Shown: positions 11,755-23,300 of the stretch, one piece after another
Numbering within the stretch: position 1 is the stretch's first letter
Layout of the letters: the number at the start of each line of letters is the position of its first letter
Assembly: GCA_003833135.1 (NCBI GenBank)
Contig: QZLH01000086.1
Span: 139,318-185,001, forward strand
Length of the DNA stretch: 45,684 nucleotides
Direction: 5' to 3'
Source: Oehlia diaphana
Taxonomy: Eukaryota; Glomeromycota; Glomeromycetes; Glomerales; Glomeraceae
Position numbers and translations under genes: made by a program
The notes under the pieces: model-generated
The model's database searches: none
Told to the model about the DNA's origin: nothing
Seen by the model: the letters and a program-made list of their open reading frames with translations, nothing else

Positions 11755-14359
11755 TTATTCGACTTTACTACCAATACCTTTTTCGTAGTCTCTTACATCT
11801 CTTACTTGAGGAACTATACAATATCTATAAACAACTCCAACTATCAAAGAAAGAATAATTAAAGAAACAAATGGATGTTCAATTATAGTTTTCTATATTA
11901 TAAATTTAAAAAAAAGAAAAAATTGAAAGAATAAAGTTAGAAATTGCATTTTAAATCATAACGATATATATTACTATTTAATAAAATTACCTGTGCATGC
12001 TCTCCGTATGAAAACATATCCTAATTAAAACAAAATGTAAATTAAATTAATAAATTTAATTTAACTTTAATTAAAACATGTATAATTCGAAACTTACTCT
12101 AAATGTCTTCTCAATAAATCCCATAGTACTTTTTCCAACTAAATAACCTTTCTTTGCATCATGAATAGATTCTAAAAGTTGCTCTTGATCTATTAAATTA
12201 ATTTTTTCTCCTGATCTTGAAGTATCATAATATTTATTTGACTAAAAAAAAAAATTTTAAAAAAGAGATTATGAGTTAGTGTACAATTTTCCCTCATAAA
12301 TACATGATTTTTAAGCTTACCTGAGGATCAGCAATTATGACAGCAGGTAAGTCTTTTTTATTCAATCCATAAACTCCATTTATATAATCACTCCATCTAG
12401 TTCCATCTAACCAAGCAAATATCACACTTCTCCCATCTTCACTTCCACCCCTTTCTTTAATTTGTTGATAATATAACTTAGCAATATTCTTTAAACTCTT
12501 TTTCGCTTTAATTTGTGTTCCTTCGAATGATCTAAAAACTCCCAATACTACTAATCTATCACCGCCTAAAATATCCTCATAATTCTCTGAGTCCATCGCT
12601 GGTACTAAAGGATATTTCTCTGATTGTATCCAATTTTTAATACTATCACGACTTAAAAATGAGTCTAAAGATACAGAGGGATAATTCTTTTGAAGTTCAT
12701 CCTTAAGAACCACCAAAGCTGGAAGTTTAACTATTTTTAATTGTGCAGTAAGATTAGGATCTTTAGAAGAATAGAATTTTACTGAGAAAAATGATCGCGA
12801 CAATCCCTTAATTGTTTCCTATATCAAATAAAAAAAGAACGTTGCGTTAATTAATTTGTGATGCGCTTAAAATAATATAATAATAATAATAATAATGAAT
12901 AATAAATATTTACAAGGATACTAAAAGGAGTATTATCGTCATAAAGATAAATAAAAAGTACATCATCCATTTTTTTGATCCTGTCAAGATCTGTTACAGT
13001 AATGTCTAATACACGAGCATCAGCTGCCTTTTCGGCAAAATCTCTGAGACTACTTAATTGTCTAGATCCTTTATATTCAATTATGTCATTAGGGCTTTGC
13101 AATCTGTGTAAATTTGATTTATCAATTAAAAAATAATATAAATAAAATAAATTTCAAGTAAAATTTATAAAACAGAATAAATTAAGGATACAATTTCAAT
13201 GTTGGATAACCTTGAACTTTAAATCTTTGACAAAGACCTAAAATGTAATAAATTAAATTAAAAATATGCCTTTTTTTCTTTCTGTTCGAATTTAAGTAGA
13301 CTATTATATTACCTGAATCAGCAGTACAATCAACTTTACCAATGTTTACTTTATATTGTAATTCATGTCCCAATTCTTCCCAAATAGGAGCTAATCTTTG
13401 ACAATGTGTACACCAAGGTGCAAAAAATTTTATAAACCAAATTCCAGTCTTTGTTAATGAATCAAAATTACTAGCATTTAATAATACAACAGTTCCAAGT
13501 GGATTTGCTTGAGCTAGAGTTTCTTTATTATCAGAATCGACATGGACATTAATATTCGGATCCTTAAAATCTTCAATTGCAGGTGTATAGTATTGATCTG
13601 CTTTAGATTTTGCATATGCTGTTAATGAATCAAAGTTTCTTTTGTCACTATACGAATCAACTTTTACCCCTTCGTTATATCTATTAAATAACCAAATTAA
13701 TAATTAAGCAAAAAAATAAAATTTTAGTAAAAATTAAGACAATTTAATAAAAAAAAAAAGAAAAAATAAATAAAATAAAACAAAATAAAATAAAAATAAT
13801 TTACAGATGCATTGTTGGATATCTTTCAATACTATTTGCATCACAGAGATCTAATAAAAATTTAACCTTATAAATTAAGAATAATTAAAAATAAATTAAA
13901 ACAATGTATTTTCCTAACCTCCATTAAGTGTGCAGTCAACTTCAGCGATATGAAAATTCTTTGATTCTAAATAATCTCCATTTGTAACAGCTACCTTTGT
14001 CCATATTGGAGCTATATAAAATAAAAAAAATAAATTTAATTTCATAATCATTCATTATAACTAATTTTTAAATAGATGAAAAGATAATTTTACAACAAAA
14101 AAAAAAGGAAAAAATATTTTACCAATAGACTGACAATGAGGACACCACGGGGCAAAAAATTTCACGAACCTATTATCAATTGTGTTAAGTTACATAATAT
14201 ATGCGCATAATTTAAACGACCAAAAGTGAATTACCCATACCAAGTTCCTTTCTTTATAGTTTCTTTAAAATCCGTGGCACCTAAATTTACTACTTCAGAA
14301 CCTAAAACTCTCGTAATAGTAACGATAAGAATCGTTACCAACCAAATTGGCAACTTCAT
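11755..14359 (-). CDS. Membrane-anchored protein disulfide isomerase, two active thioredoxin domains
   Basis: Eleven exons, all phases consistent, 574 residues: 14359-14235, 14169-14123, 14011-13919, 13850-13805, 13680-13313, 13237-13192, 13103-12914, 12818-12321, 12241-12098, 12020-11991, 11892-11755. Residues 1-20 form a signal peptide (MKLPIWLVTILIVTITRVLG). The first thioredoxin domain has CPHC at 51-54 in FVKFFAPWCPHC and the second CTHC at 194-197 in FIKFFAPWCTHC; each has a cis-Pro motif (ERYPTMHL, VQGYPTLKL). Two redox-inactive thioredoxin-like segments follow. Near the C-terminus HPFVSLIILSLIVGVVYRY is a membrane span with a short charged tail, so there is no KDEL. The architecture is that of transmembrane PDIs that oxidise or isomerise disulfides in the ER lumen. 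Exon 10 is only 30 bp. The gene is divergent from the MMAA gene. Confidence 0.93.
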
Positions 14360-15002
14360 TTTTGGGATAATGACTGAACTTTATATTCTACAATAATATA
14401 CAATAAATCGAATCAAAAACTTTACGGTAAAATAAAAAATTGACAAAAATAATTGAAAAAAAAATATACAAATGAATACCTTTCTGATCAAATATTTTCG
14501 AAGTAATCAAATCTACTTTTACAAAACAACACATAAAGTATAAATTATGAAAATTAGTTCAAACGTCTAGTCTCTAAATATTAGATCGAAAAATTAAAAA
14601 TCGTATATTTTGGATATTTTGGATACGTGGAAATTAATAATACAATGCGTAACATTTATTTTTTTATAAAGGAAATGATCAACAATAAAGTATTTTTAAA
14701 CTTTCATTTGATCAGCGCATACATGCCTTTGACTTATCATACTGCTTGAATTTTATTCACTGCATCACTGCAACTACTCTTGTCTGCAGCAAAAACAATG
14801 AACTTTTTATATTAGGTTTTCTTGAAAATTTTATATTTTCTAATAAATTACACGTCATTATGATATTGCGGACGGCAATGAAGGTAATTAATTGCATAAC
14901 TTTCGAAATTTTGAACTTAGTATAAGTGATAACATTTATAACATTTTATGTTAGTTCGCACCTACGTCATTTAGTAACTCGATAAAGAAGAGTTACAATC
15001 CA
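14360..15002. promoter_or_regulatory. Divergent intergenic region between PDI and MMAA genes
   Basis: The 643 bp between two divergently oriented start codons must hold the leaders and core promoters of both genes. I see no repeat or element here and no clear palindromic site; the sequence is plain A+T-rich with a few CA-rich stretches. Whether the two genes share control cannot be judged. Confidence 0.4.
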
Positions 15003-16827
15003 ATGTGTCCAATTTTAAATAAAAGACTTTTTAAGCAAAACATTTCGTGTTCATACTCAATACATCATGATTTACCTTCCAAAGTTCTCGAACTTTACGA
15101 AGGAATAAAAATGAAAGATCGTTATTGTTTGGCGAAAGCGATTACATTAGGTTTGTAAAAATAATATTATTCACTTCGTTGTGTGTATGAGATTTAATAA
15201 CGATTTCTTTTGTACGTAGTGGAATCGACACGTAAAGATCATAGAACTCAAGCTCAACAATTACTTTCTCTAATACTTGACACACGACATGAACGTGCAA
15301 AAGAAACTGGAGATTCTATATCAACATTCAGGATAGGATTATCTGGTCCGCCAGGTGTTGGAAAATCAACTTTCATTGAGCGATTTGGAATGTATGTTCT
15401 TTCTCAGGGACATCGTGTGGCTGTCCTTGTATGTTACGGTATCTTAATTTTCATAGAATTTTATTGTAGAAATATTATTGCATACTTATACTGCTTAAAT
15501 TAAGGCTGTTGATCCATCTTCATTGAAAACTGGTGGATCAATTATGGGAGATAAGACAAGAATGCCTGAATTATCACAACAAGATAACGCATACATTCGT
15601 CCTTCAGCGAGCCATGGTACACTTGGTATGTTAATTGCATATTCCCTTTAATGATTTTACTTATGTAATTTAATTTAATTTAATTTAATTTATAGGTGGT
15701 GTAAGTTCTTTAGATTATTTAACTCAGCTTTTTTTTTTTTCAAAAAAAAAAAGCCAATGTTATATACAATACTTTAATAGGTAGCCCGTAATACAAACGA
15801 AGCTTTAATCTTATGTGAAGGTAGTGTAATTAAATCATGTAAGGTCATAGTTCAAAGAAAGGAAAATTGATTCTTTTGAAAATAAATACTCTACAGCTGC
15901 TGGGTATGATGTGTGTCTTGTAGAAACAGTTGGAGTTGGACAATCAGAAACAATGGTTGCAGAAATGGTTGATATGTAAGTAATTTTTTGGTGAAAATAT
16001 TACATGTTGAAACAATCTATTAAAATCCATTATTGCATTTTTAGGTTCGTTCTGATGGTCCCACCAGCAGGAGGAGATGAGATACAAGTAAAGAACTTTT
16101 TAATTTCGGATGCTCGTATTAGAAATTATAATATAGACTGTTTTCTCTTTAGGGATTGAAAAAAGGTATCGTTGAAATTTCTGATCTAATAGTTGTCAAC
16201 AAGTCGGACGGTGTATTTGCTAGTGCTGCAAGAGAGGCTGTAACTGAATATACAAGTGCTTTGAAATATCTTCATCCGAGTTCTCCTTTTTGGCAACCTC
16301 GGGTAGGTAAAAAAAGGAAGAAAATCATTCTAATAGTATGTATAGGTATAATTTTGCTTTTTGACTTAATATGTAGGTTATAAAAGTTTCGGCTAAAACA
16401 AATAGTGGGTTGGATGAATCTTGGAAATTTATGCAAGATTATTATAATATTATGAAGGTAATAAATAGCGCGAAAATTTTTAAAATAATATTCGTACATT
16501 AAATTTATTTTATTTATTATGATATTATTTAGAGTTCAAATGAATTATATAAAAGAAGAGGTAAACAAAGAAAGTTATGGATGTGGAGACAAATAACATC
16601 AGAATTATTAGACAGGTATTTATTTAAAATAAAACAATTATTATTAATCATCATTTTATTTAAAAATTTTTTAAATATTTTTTAGATTAAATTCTGATAA
16701 AGAAATTAGAAATCTTGTTGACGAATTAGAACAAAAAGTATTTCACGGTGAAATAACAAGCGGAATTGCAGCTGACTATGTTGTTGATAATTTTACTCAT
16801 AAATATAATGTTACTAAAACAAATTAA
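15003..16827 (+). CDS. MMAA: MMAA/MeaB-type GTPase (methylmalonyl-CoA mutase chaperone)
   Basis: Eleven exons, 366 residues, all phases closed: 15003-15150, 15220-15428, 15505-15625, 15696-15700, 15781-15820, 15897-15975, 16045-16087, 16153-16302, 16377-16457, 16533-16615, 16686-16827. G3E-family GTPase motifs are complete: Walker [17 protein letters not shown] after exon 2, ETVGVGQSE (switch II), and the guanine-specificity motif NKSD. SGTLGGVAR-type motif appears as HGTLGGVARNT. The N-terminus is basic ([14 protein letters not shown]), fitting a mitochondrial presequence. The family loads and protects adenosylcobalamin on methylmalonyl-CoA mutase in propionate breakdown. Exon 4 is only five bases (GTGGT); skipping it gives a stop three codons later. 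Start chosen as the first in-frame ATG, which includes the basic leader. Confidence 0.95.
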
Positions 16828-17354
16828 TGTATTATTACTTATAAATAGTGTATATATATTTTACAAAATAAAATAAATTACAAAGGTTAATTAACCTAAT
16901 AAGTACAATAAATTACAAAGATTACAATCGAGAAGATTATTCATCATTTCTGCTTTATAAAGAAAATTAAAATTTGTATAAATTTCTAAATTTTTTTTTA
17001 AAAATAAATAAATGAATAATCCTATCTTCAAAGATTGTAATTGTGACCTGCCACAAGAGATTTAAACTTCACGAATCTGACATTCGGTCATACGTCTAAT
17101 CTAATTCTTCAACTTTTCTCTCGAGAAAGCCTTGTGAAGTATGATGTTATTAATGAGTCAAATGGATAATTTCATTATTCTAACGATCCTTGTTGAATTA
17201 AGATGGTTCTTAGTAAATTGTGATAGACTATCTATATTAGTGTGCCTTTTGCCTGGTTGATAAATGATTTAAAGTCATAAGGTTGATCGGACATATCAAA
17301 ATACTCGCTACAAGTTTAACTGTTTAAGCTCTATGGCTGAAAGATTTATTGTTA

Positions 17355-17779
17355 TTACACCCACACCCTTTCGATAAGATGGCCTGTACTAAGCCAAAAT
17401 AAAGATGCAATTTCATTGGGAAGATTGTCAATAATAAATACCTTCAAATCGATTTCAGTGTTTCCAGGTTTACTAATGGCAAGGGAAAGAAAGCTTCCAT
17501 ATTTATATTCAACGCATCTAGCTTTGCAATAAAAGATTTTAAAAACTTTAATATTCATATCACAATCAATTATTCTTGAAATGACAGACTTGAAGCACAT
17601 ATTGCTTCCCTATGAAACATTTGTGTTTCAAAATAAAGCAAGGCATGTACATATGATTGCAAGTTGAAATGCTCATTGAGAAAGGCTGAAAGAGCCCTAA
17701 AGCATTTAACTAAAAACCTACAAATTAAACTATATCCACAATTTTCCCATATGAAAATCTCGTGAATCTTCGTTAACAT
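17355..17779 (-). pseudogene. Possible frameshifted coding relic, unidentified
   Basis: Two overlapping minus-strand open frames (17779-17570 and 17600-17355) together cover about 425 bp with near-even base composition. They read on from one another if a frame shift near 17585 is assumed. They contain Cys- and aromatic-rich sequence such as FLVKCFRALSAFLNEHF and FKIFYCKARCVEYKYG. I recognise no family. It may equally be chance. Confidence 0.25.
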
Positions 17780-18288
17780 TAAATTGCAGTACGTTTACTG
17801 AACTACAATTTTGGTACAGTAGAGAACTAATAAAGGTAATTTTAATTTTTGATTCGACTTATTAGTTTTATATGTCGCACAGGAATGCAGATAATCTAAA
17901 TTTTCATTGGACGTCCATTATTGCATCATCGAAAATTAGTGGTTGCGCCGAATCGTTAAGCCCTCATCCGAGATGTGCAAAAAAAAAAAAAAATTTATGA
18001 ATAATATAATCCAATATTTGTTTTAAATTTATATTTAACTTTATGATAATTAAAAATTACTGTAAATGTCGGTGACCTGTCGGAATAACTCCGTCGGCGG
18101 AACGTAATTGTCGGTTGTTAAATGCCTCCCCATTTAATCAATTAATACTGCCGAAATCCAAATTACTACTAACCATAATGTTCTACAACAGGTATAGTAA
18201 AAAAAATATGGATTGGATAAATCCAACATTTCTTTATGAATTTTTTTTTAACGTTTCATTGATTTTACCGGTTCTATTCAACCGAATT

Positions 18289-18666
18289 ATTTATCCGGTA
18301 TCACGTGATTTTTTATAATTACATCAAAATTCGAAATATAGTGGACACTTGAAAATTTTTATTGTCGGGATTGTCGGGTACTTGGATTACTCGGCTAATC
18401 GGGTTATTAGAAAAGAAAATAACACGGGTATACCTTAATTAAATTTCAATATAACATAATTACATTATATAGCCGATAGTATATATACTGTACAATTATA
18501 CTCCATCATATATATACAGTATATATGTTACGTGTATACAGTATATCTTTTCTAATAACCCGACTAGCCGATAACCGAGTACCCGACAATCCCGACAATA
18601 AAAACTTTTTCAAGTCTCGAATTTGCTGTAAATCAAGCTATTCAAATCACGTGATACCGGATAAAT
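18289..18666. repeat. Large imperfect inverted repeat (fold-back / MITE-like element)
   Basis: The left arm (18289 to about 18415) and right arm (about 18545-18666) are inverted copies. The outer ends ATTTATCCGGTATCACGTGA match perfectly, as do ATTGTCGGGATTGTCGGGTA and CGGGTTATTAGAAAAG further in, with small differences between them. The loop of about 130 bp contains a nested palindrome (TATATACTGTA near 18480 and TACAGTATATA near 18515). Each arm carries one TCACGTGA (18301-18308 and 18647-18654). Outside the right arm TTCGGCACTTCGAGCCGAA is another short hairpin. There is no coding capacity, so it would be non-autonomous. Confidence 0.75.
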
Positions 18667-20314
18667 CACTTATTCGGCACTTCGAGCCGAATAACATTTT
18701 GGGAATCAAATTTGATCATGATCTCGGGCTCCTGCGAAACTCGGATCAACCAGTCAAATTTGATTTACCAATATTGCCGAATAAATATTAAGTATCACGG
18801 ATAAAATTCGGATAAAATTTTTACGGGATTAATATATCTGTATTCTAATACATTAAGGTAATAAGTGATCAATTTAAATGCAGTTAATAAGTTAAACGTT
18901 TTGAATTATGTTACCATTAATCCCTTAATTGGGCTTAATTGTCCGAAATGGAGCATGCACACTTTTAAACGATGGATTAACAATCCCTTTATCTCACATG
19001 TTTCTGTAATAGAGAAGTCACCCTTACAGTTTTATAAAACGTATTAATAACAACAAAGTTAGTTTATTATACCGGATGAAATTTTATTATTAATATAATA
19101 AATTTATATTTTATTTTATTTAAACAAAAAAATAAATTTATCAAATCACCTTGATAACTTTACCTGATATCGTGGTAATGTTATTAACTTCTCCATAGCG
19201 TATTGATTTTGCAAAACAACGTCAACCATTATACCTTACTTTGTAACTTTGTACCAATGATGTAATTGAAGATCGATAATTGTTCTCCATGTCTAATGAC
19301 AAATATGCTGTCATTTTTGAATGAATGTAAGAATGCAAGCTAATGATATTCCTGCTGTATGGCTAAACAAAATACATAAAACTCATTTAATATAACTTCA
19401 AACTCCCGGGCACATTACATGCATTCTTTCCTAACTGAATGCAGGACACCATTTGCTCAAATACCGATCAAATATAAGATTTGCGCGATAGGAGCATAAG
19501 TTCCTTGAAGATCGTGACCATAATGCGTACTACATTATTTTTTTAATATATGACGCTATGCCGGCTATGACATTCTAACGTTTACTGCGACATGATCTCA
19601 ATTGCAATGAAATTTAATTTATTGAATTTTCAATGTAAAGTGCCAATCGATGAAAGAACTTCTAAATTAATTGTTTTAGGTCCAGTAACAGATCATATGT
19701 CTTGTAACACTCTAGTAACCGATCAACATTGGAATCATCGGGCCGATGCTATTCCACGGAAATAAATCTACCAAATTAGTCTGCCAATTTTCGGGAAAAA
19801 GAGCCCCAATAATAAAAGTAAATTTAGTTATTGGTTTTATTGGTTTTAAATGCAATTTTAGAGTACTGTTCCACTTGATTACTTGTAGTGAAAGCATGTC
19901 ATCATACGTAAATTCAGATTGATTGTTGATTCCGTAAAAGGTGTTTCTTAAAGCGTAAAATGTATTGCGTGTTTATTGGGCGGATAAAAGTCTGTCCGCA
20001 ATATTCCAAATGCACATCGATGAGTTTCGATTAAGCTGATACCTGAAGAAAAATTATAAATATACCAGGTCAAAACTGAATTTTGTTAATTTGTTCACAA
20101 ACGTAAAAAACATAATCATATATCTGATATGTATATTTACGATTTACGAACTAATTAATTAGAAACACATTTTTTTTTATTCTTTTAATAATAATAATAA
20201 TAATATTTAATTAATTAAGAAACATTAGAACTAAGCCAATTTATAAGCATATTATAAGCATATAAGAAATCGACCAAACTAAAGTTAAATTATATTATAA
20301 GCACACATATAATA

Positions 20315-23300
20315 ATGGCAGAAGGAAATTCTTCTGACACTGCATCAGCAACCAAAAATGATAAAAAATCGGTTTCATTTATTCAATTATTTCGATATGC
20401 ATCAACTACGGATAAAATAATGATGTTTTTTGGTTCAATTGGTGCTTTAGTAAGTGGAGTTGGTGCACCATTAATGGCTATATTGATGTCCGCTGCTATT
20501 CAAGCTTTTCTTGATTTTTCTATCGCTGTGTCAAGGGGAGAAGACGTTGATGTAGCTGCAGATACATTAAGAAATAGCATTAAAAACCCAGTTATATTAC
20601 TCGTTGCTTTGGCTGCTGCAATATTCATACTTTCTTCCATGCAAATGGGTTTTTGGATGATCGCTGGTGAAAACCAAGCAAAGGTAATTTTCAACATGGG
20701 ATATAGTTTCTAATACGGGATAAATTTATATTTATACCTAACTTTTATCATTAATAGAGAGTTCGCCAGATATATTATGAAGCAATTCTTCGTCAAAATA
20801 TCGCATACTTCGACAAAATTTCAACAGGAGATATTGCCAATCGTATTACTTCAGATTCAGATTTATATCAAGAAGGTATCTCTGAAAAAGTTGGTTTAAT
20901 CGTTCAATATATTGCCACTTTTATTGCTGGTTTTGTCATCGCTTTCACAAAAGGTAAAATTATACGAAATTACTTTTTTAATTAGTTTTTTTTTGATAAC
21001 CATACATATGTTGAATTTGGTTTTTTTTAGAATGGTTACTGGCACTTGTTCTTTGTTGTGCTTTCCCTTTACTTGCCGGTTCTTCTAGTATTATGGCAAA
21101 ACTGCTTGCCAGTTCAGCCCAAAAAGGACAAGGTAAATTTAAATCATTCTTTCACTTTAAAAATAGTTAAGATAAATAAATAAACAAATAATACTCTTAA
21201 CAAAATTCTTAGATGTTTATGCAGAAGCTGGAGCAGTAGCTGAACAGGTCTTTTCTGGAATAAAAACAGTAACAGCGTTTGGAGGACAACAACGTGAAAT
21301 AAATCGATACGCTGAAAAGCTTGAAAAAGCTTTTGCGATAGGAAAAAAGAAAGCTTTAATCAACGGTTTAGCAATTGGATCTATTGTTTTCATCATATAT
21401 TGTACTTATTCTCTCGCTTTTTGGTACGGAAGTATTTTGATCGTCCAAGGAAAAACTACTGGCGGAGATGTTTTGAATGTTTTCTTCGCCATTCTTATCG
21501 GTGCTTTCTCCGTCGGTAATGCTGCTCCAAATTTTTCATCAATTAGTAATGCGCGAGGGGCCGCGAGTAATTTATTTTCTGTGATTGATCGTATACCTCC
21601 TATTAATTCAAGCTCACCTGATGGTAAAAAACTTGATGAATCCACGACAAAAGGACGTCTCGAATTTAAAAACATTAAATTTAATTATCCAGCTCGTCCG
21701 GATATACAAATTCTTAAAAACTTTAATCTTACAATTGAACCTGGTGAAACTGTTGCTCTTGTTGGTACATCTGGAAGTGGAAAATCCACAATTGTCGGTT
21801 TATTAGAACGTTTTTATGATCCGATTGAAGGTCAAATTTTATTAGATGGTGAAGATATAAAAAACATAAATGTCAAATCATTACGATCACAAATTGGACT
21901 TGTTGGTCAAGAACCTGTACTTTTCCCTACAAGTGTACGACAAAATATTGCTTGGGGTGCTAAAATGGATATGCCTGAACCTTCTTTGGAAGAAATTATC
22001 GAAGCTTGTAAAAAAGCAAATGCGACCGATTTTATTAATGAATTACCTCAAAAATATGATACTGATGTGGGTGAAAAGGGATCTCTTATGTCTGGTGGTC
22101 AAAAACAAAGGTGAGTTTAAACTTGTTTTGCCCAAAAATCGTACCACATCACAAAAATCATTAAAATTAATTCTCCTTCAACAGAATTGCTATTGCTCGT
22201 GCATTGATTAAGAATCCCAAGATCTTATTACTTGACGAAGCAACTTCAGCTCTTGACACTGAATCAGAACGTCTTGTACAAGATGCTCTCGATACCGCAT
22301 CAACAGGTCGCACAACAATTGTCATAGCTCATCGACTTTCTACCATCAAAAATGCAGATAAAATCGTTGTAATGTCACATGGTAATATTCTCGAAGTAGG
22401 TCGCCATGATGAACTTATCGCTTCTAAAGGAGTTTACTTTGGTCTTGTCCAAGCTCAAGAACTTAAAACTAAAAATGATGAGTCTCTCGACGAAGACGAT
22501 GCTCAGAGTGAAGACGAAACAGTAATTACTTTTGATGAAAAGAAACACAGAAATTACTTGAGACGTATGGAAACCAAGGCTTCAACTGTCAAATCAATTA
22601 AAGAAATTGAAGAAGAAATGGAAATGTTATCGAACCAACCTGCTCCAATTGCAAGAGTTTTGAAATTACAAAAACCTGAAAGTTTGTACTTGATACTTGC
22701 CTCTATTGGAGCCATTATTAATGGAGCTATCACGCCTTTGTTCTCTTTGGTATTCTCTACTCTATTGAGCACTTTCTCCAATGTTGATAACCCTAGTAAA
22801 TTACGTCATGACGCAAACTTTTGGGCAGGAATGTTTCTTGTTATTGCTGTAGTTTCGTTTACAGCAAATATTTTGCAACATTATTTCTTTATTTTGAGTG
22901 GTGAAAAACTTACAAGAAGGATTCGTACTATGGTATTTGCTCATCTTTTAAAACAAGAAGCTGGATTCTTTGACGAAGATACAAACAATACTGGAGCTCT
23001 GACATCACAATTATCAACAGACGCAACTAAAGTTGAAGGTTTAACTGGTGCACTTATGGGCAATATTATTCATTCAGCTACTAATGTAGTTGTTGGTTTG
23101 GTAAATGTTGTTTAAATTTTTTAATTTCTATTATTACTTTGCATATAAATAAATAATAAATAAATAAACTTTTATTCGTTCTTTTTTATAATTCATCAGG
23201 TAATCGCTTTCATCTTTGGCTGGAAATTGACTTTAGTAATTGCGGCAGCAACTCCTTGTCTCTTTCTTTCCGGTTATCTACAAATGAAAACTCTCTCTGG

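Larger units (their letters stand above)
16828..20314. other. Repeat-rich intergenic region
   Basis: No intact gene. The first 220 bp hold a short inverted repeat (ATTACAATC...GATTATTCAT near 16923 against ATGAATAATC...GATTGTAAT near 17011). A possible coding relic lies at 17355-17779 and a large fold-back element at 18289-18666, both listed separately. TCGG-rich sequence just before the fold-back (about 18070-18115) repeats its wording. From 18870 to 19900 the sequence is somewhat less A+T-rich, with short open frames that lack recognisable features. An AAT trinucleotide run precedes the ABC transporter (about 20187-20204). Confidence 0.5.

Noticed and set aside
14360..15002. Shared regulatory palindrome in the PDI-MMAA divergent promoter
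   Set aside because: No TCACGTGA or other clear palindrome was found, so co-regulation is not supported by sequence.
21406..21675. Minus-strand open frame opposite the ABC transporter (also 20500-20697, 22554-22781, 24155-24364)
   Set aside because: They lie antisense to conserved transporter exons and have no features of their own.
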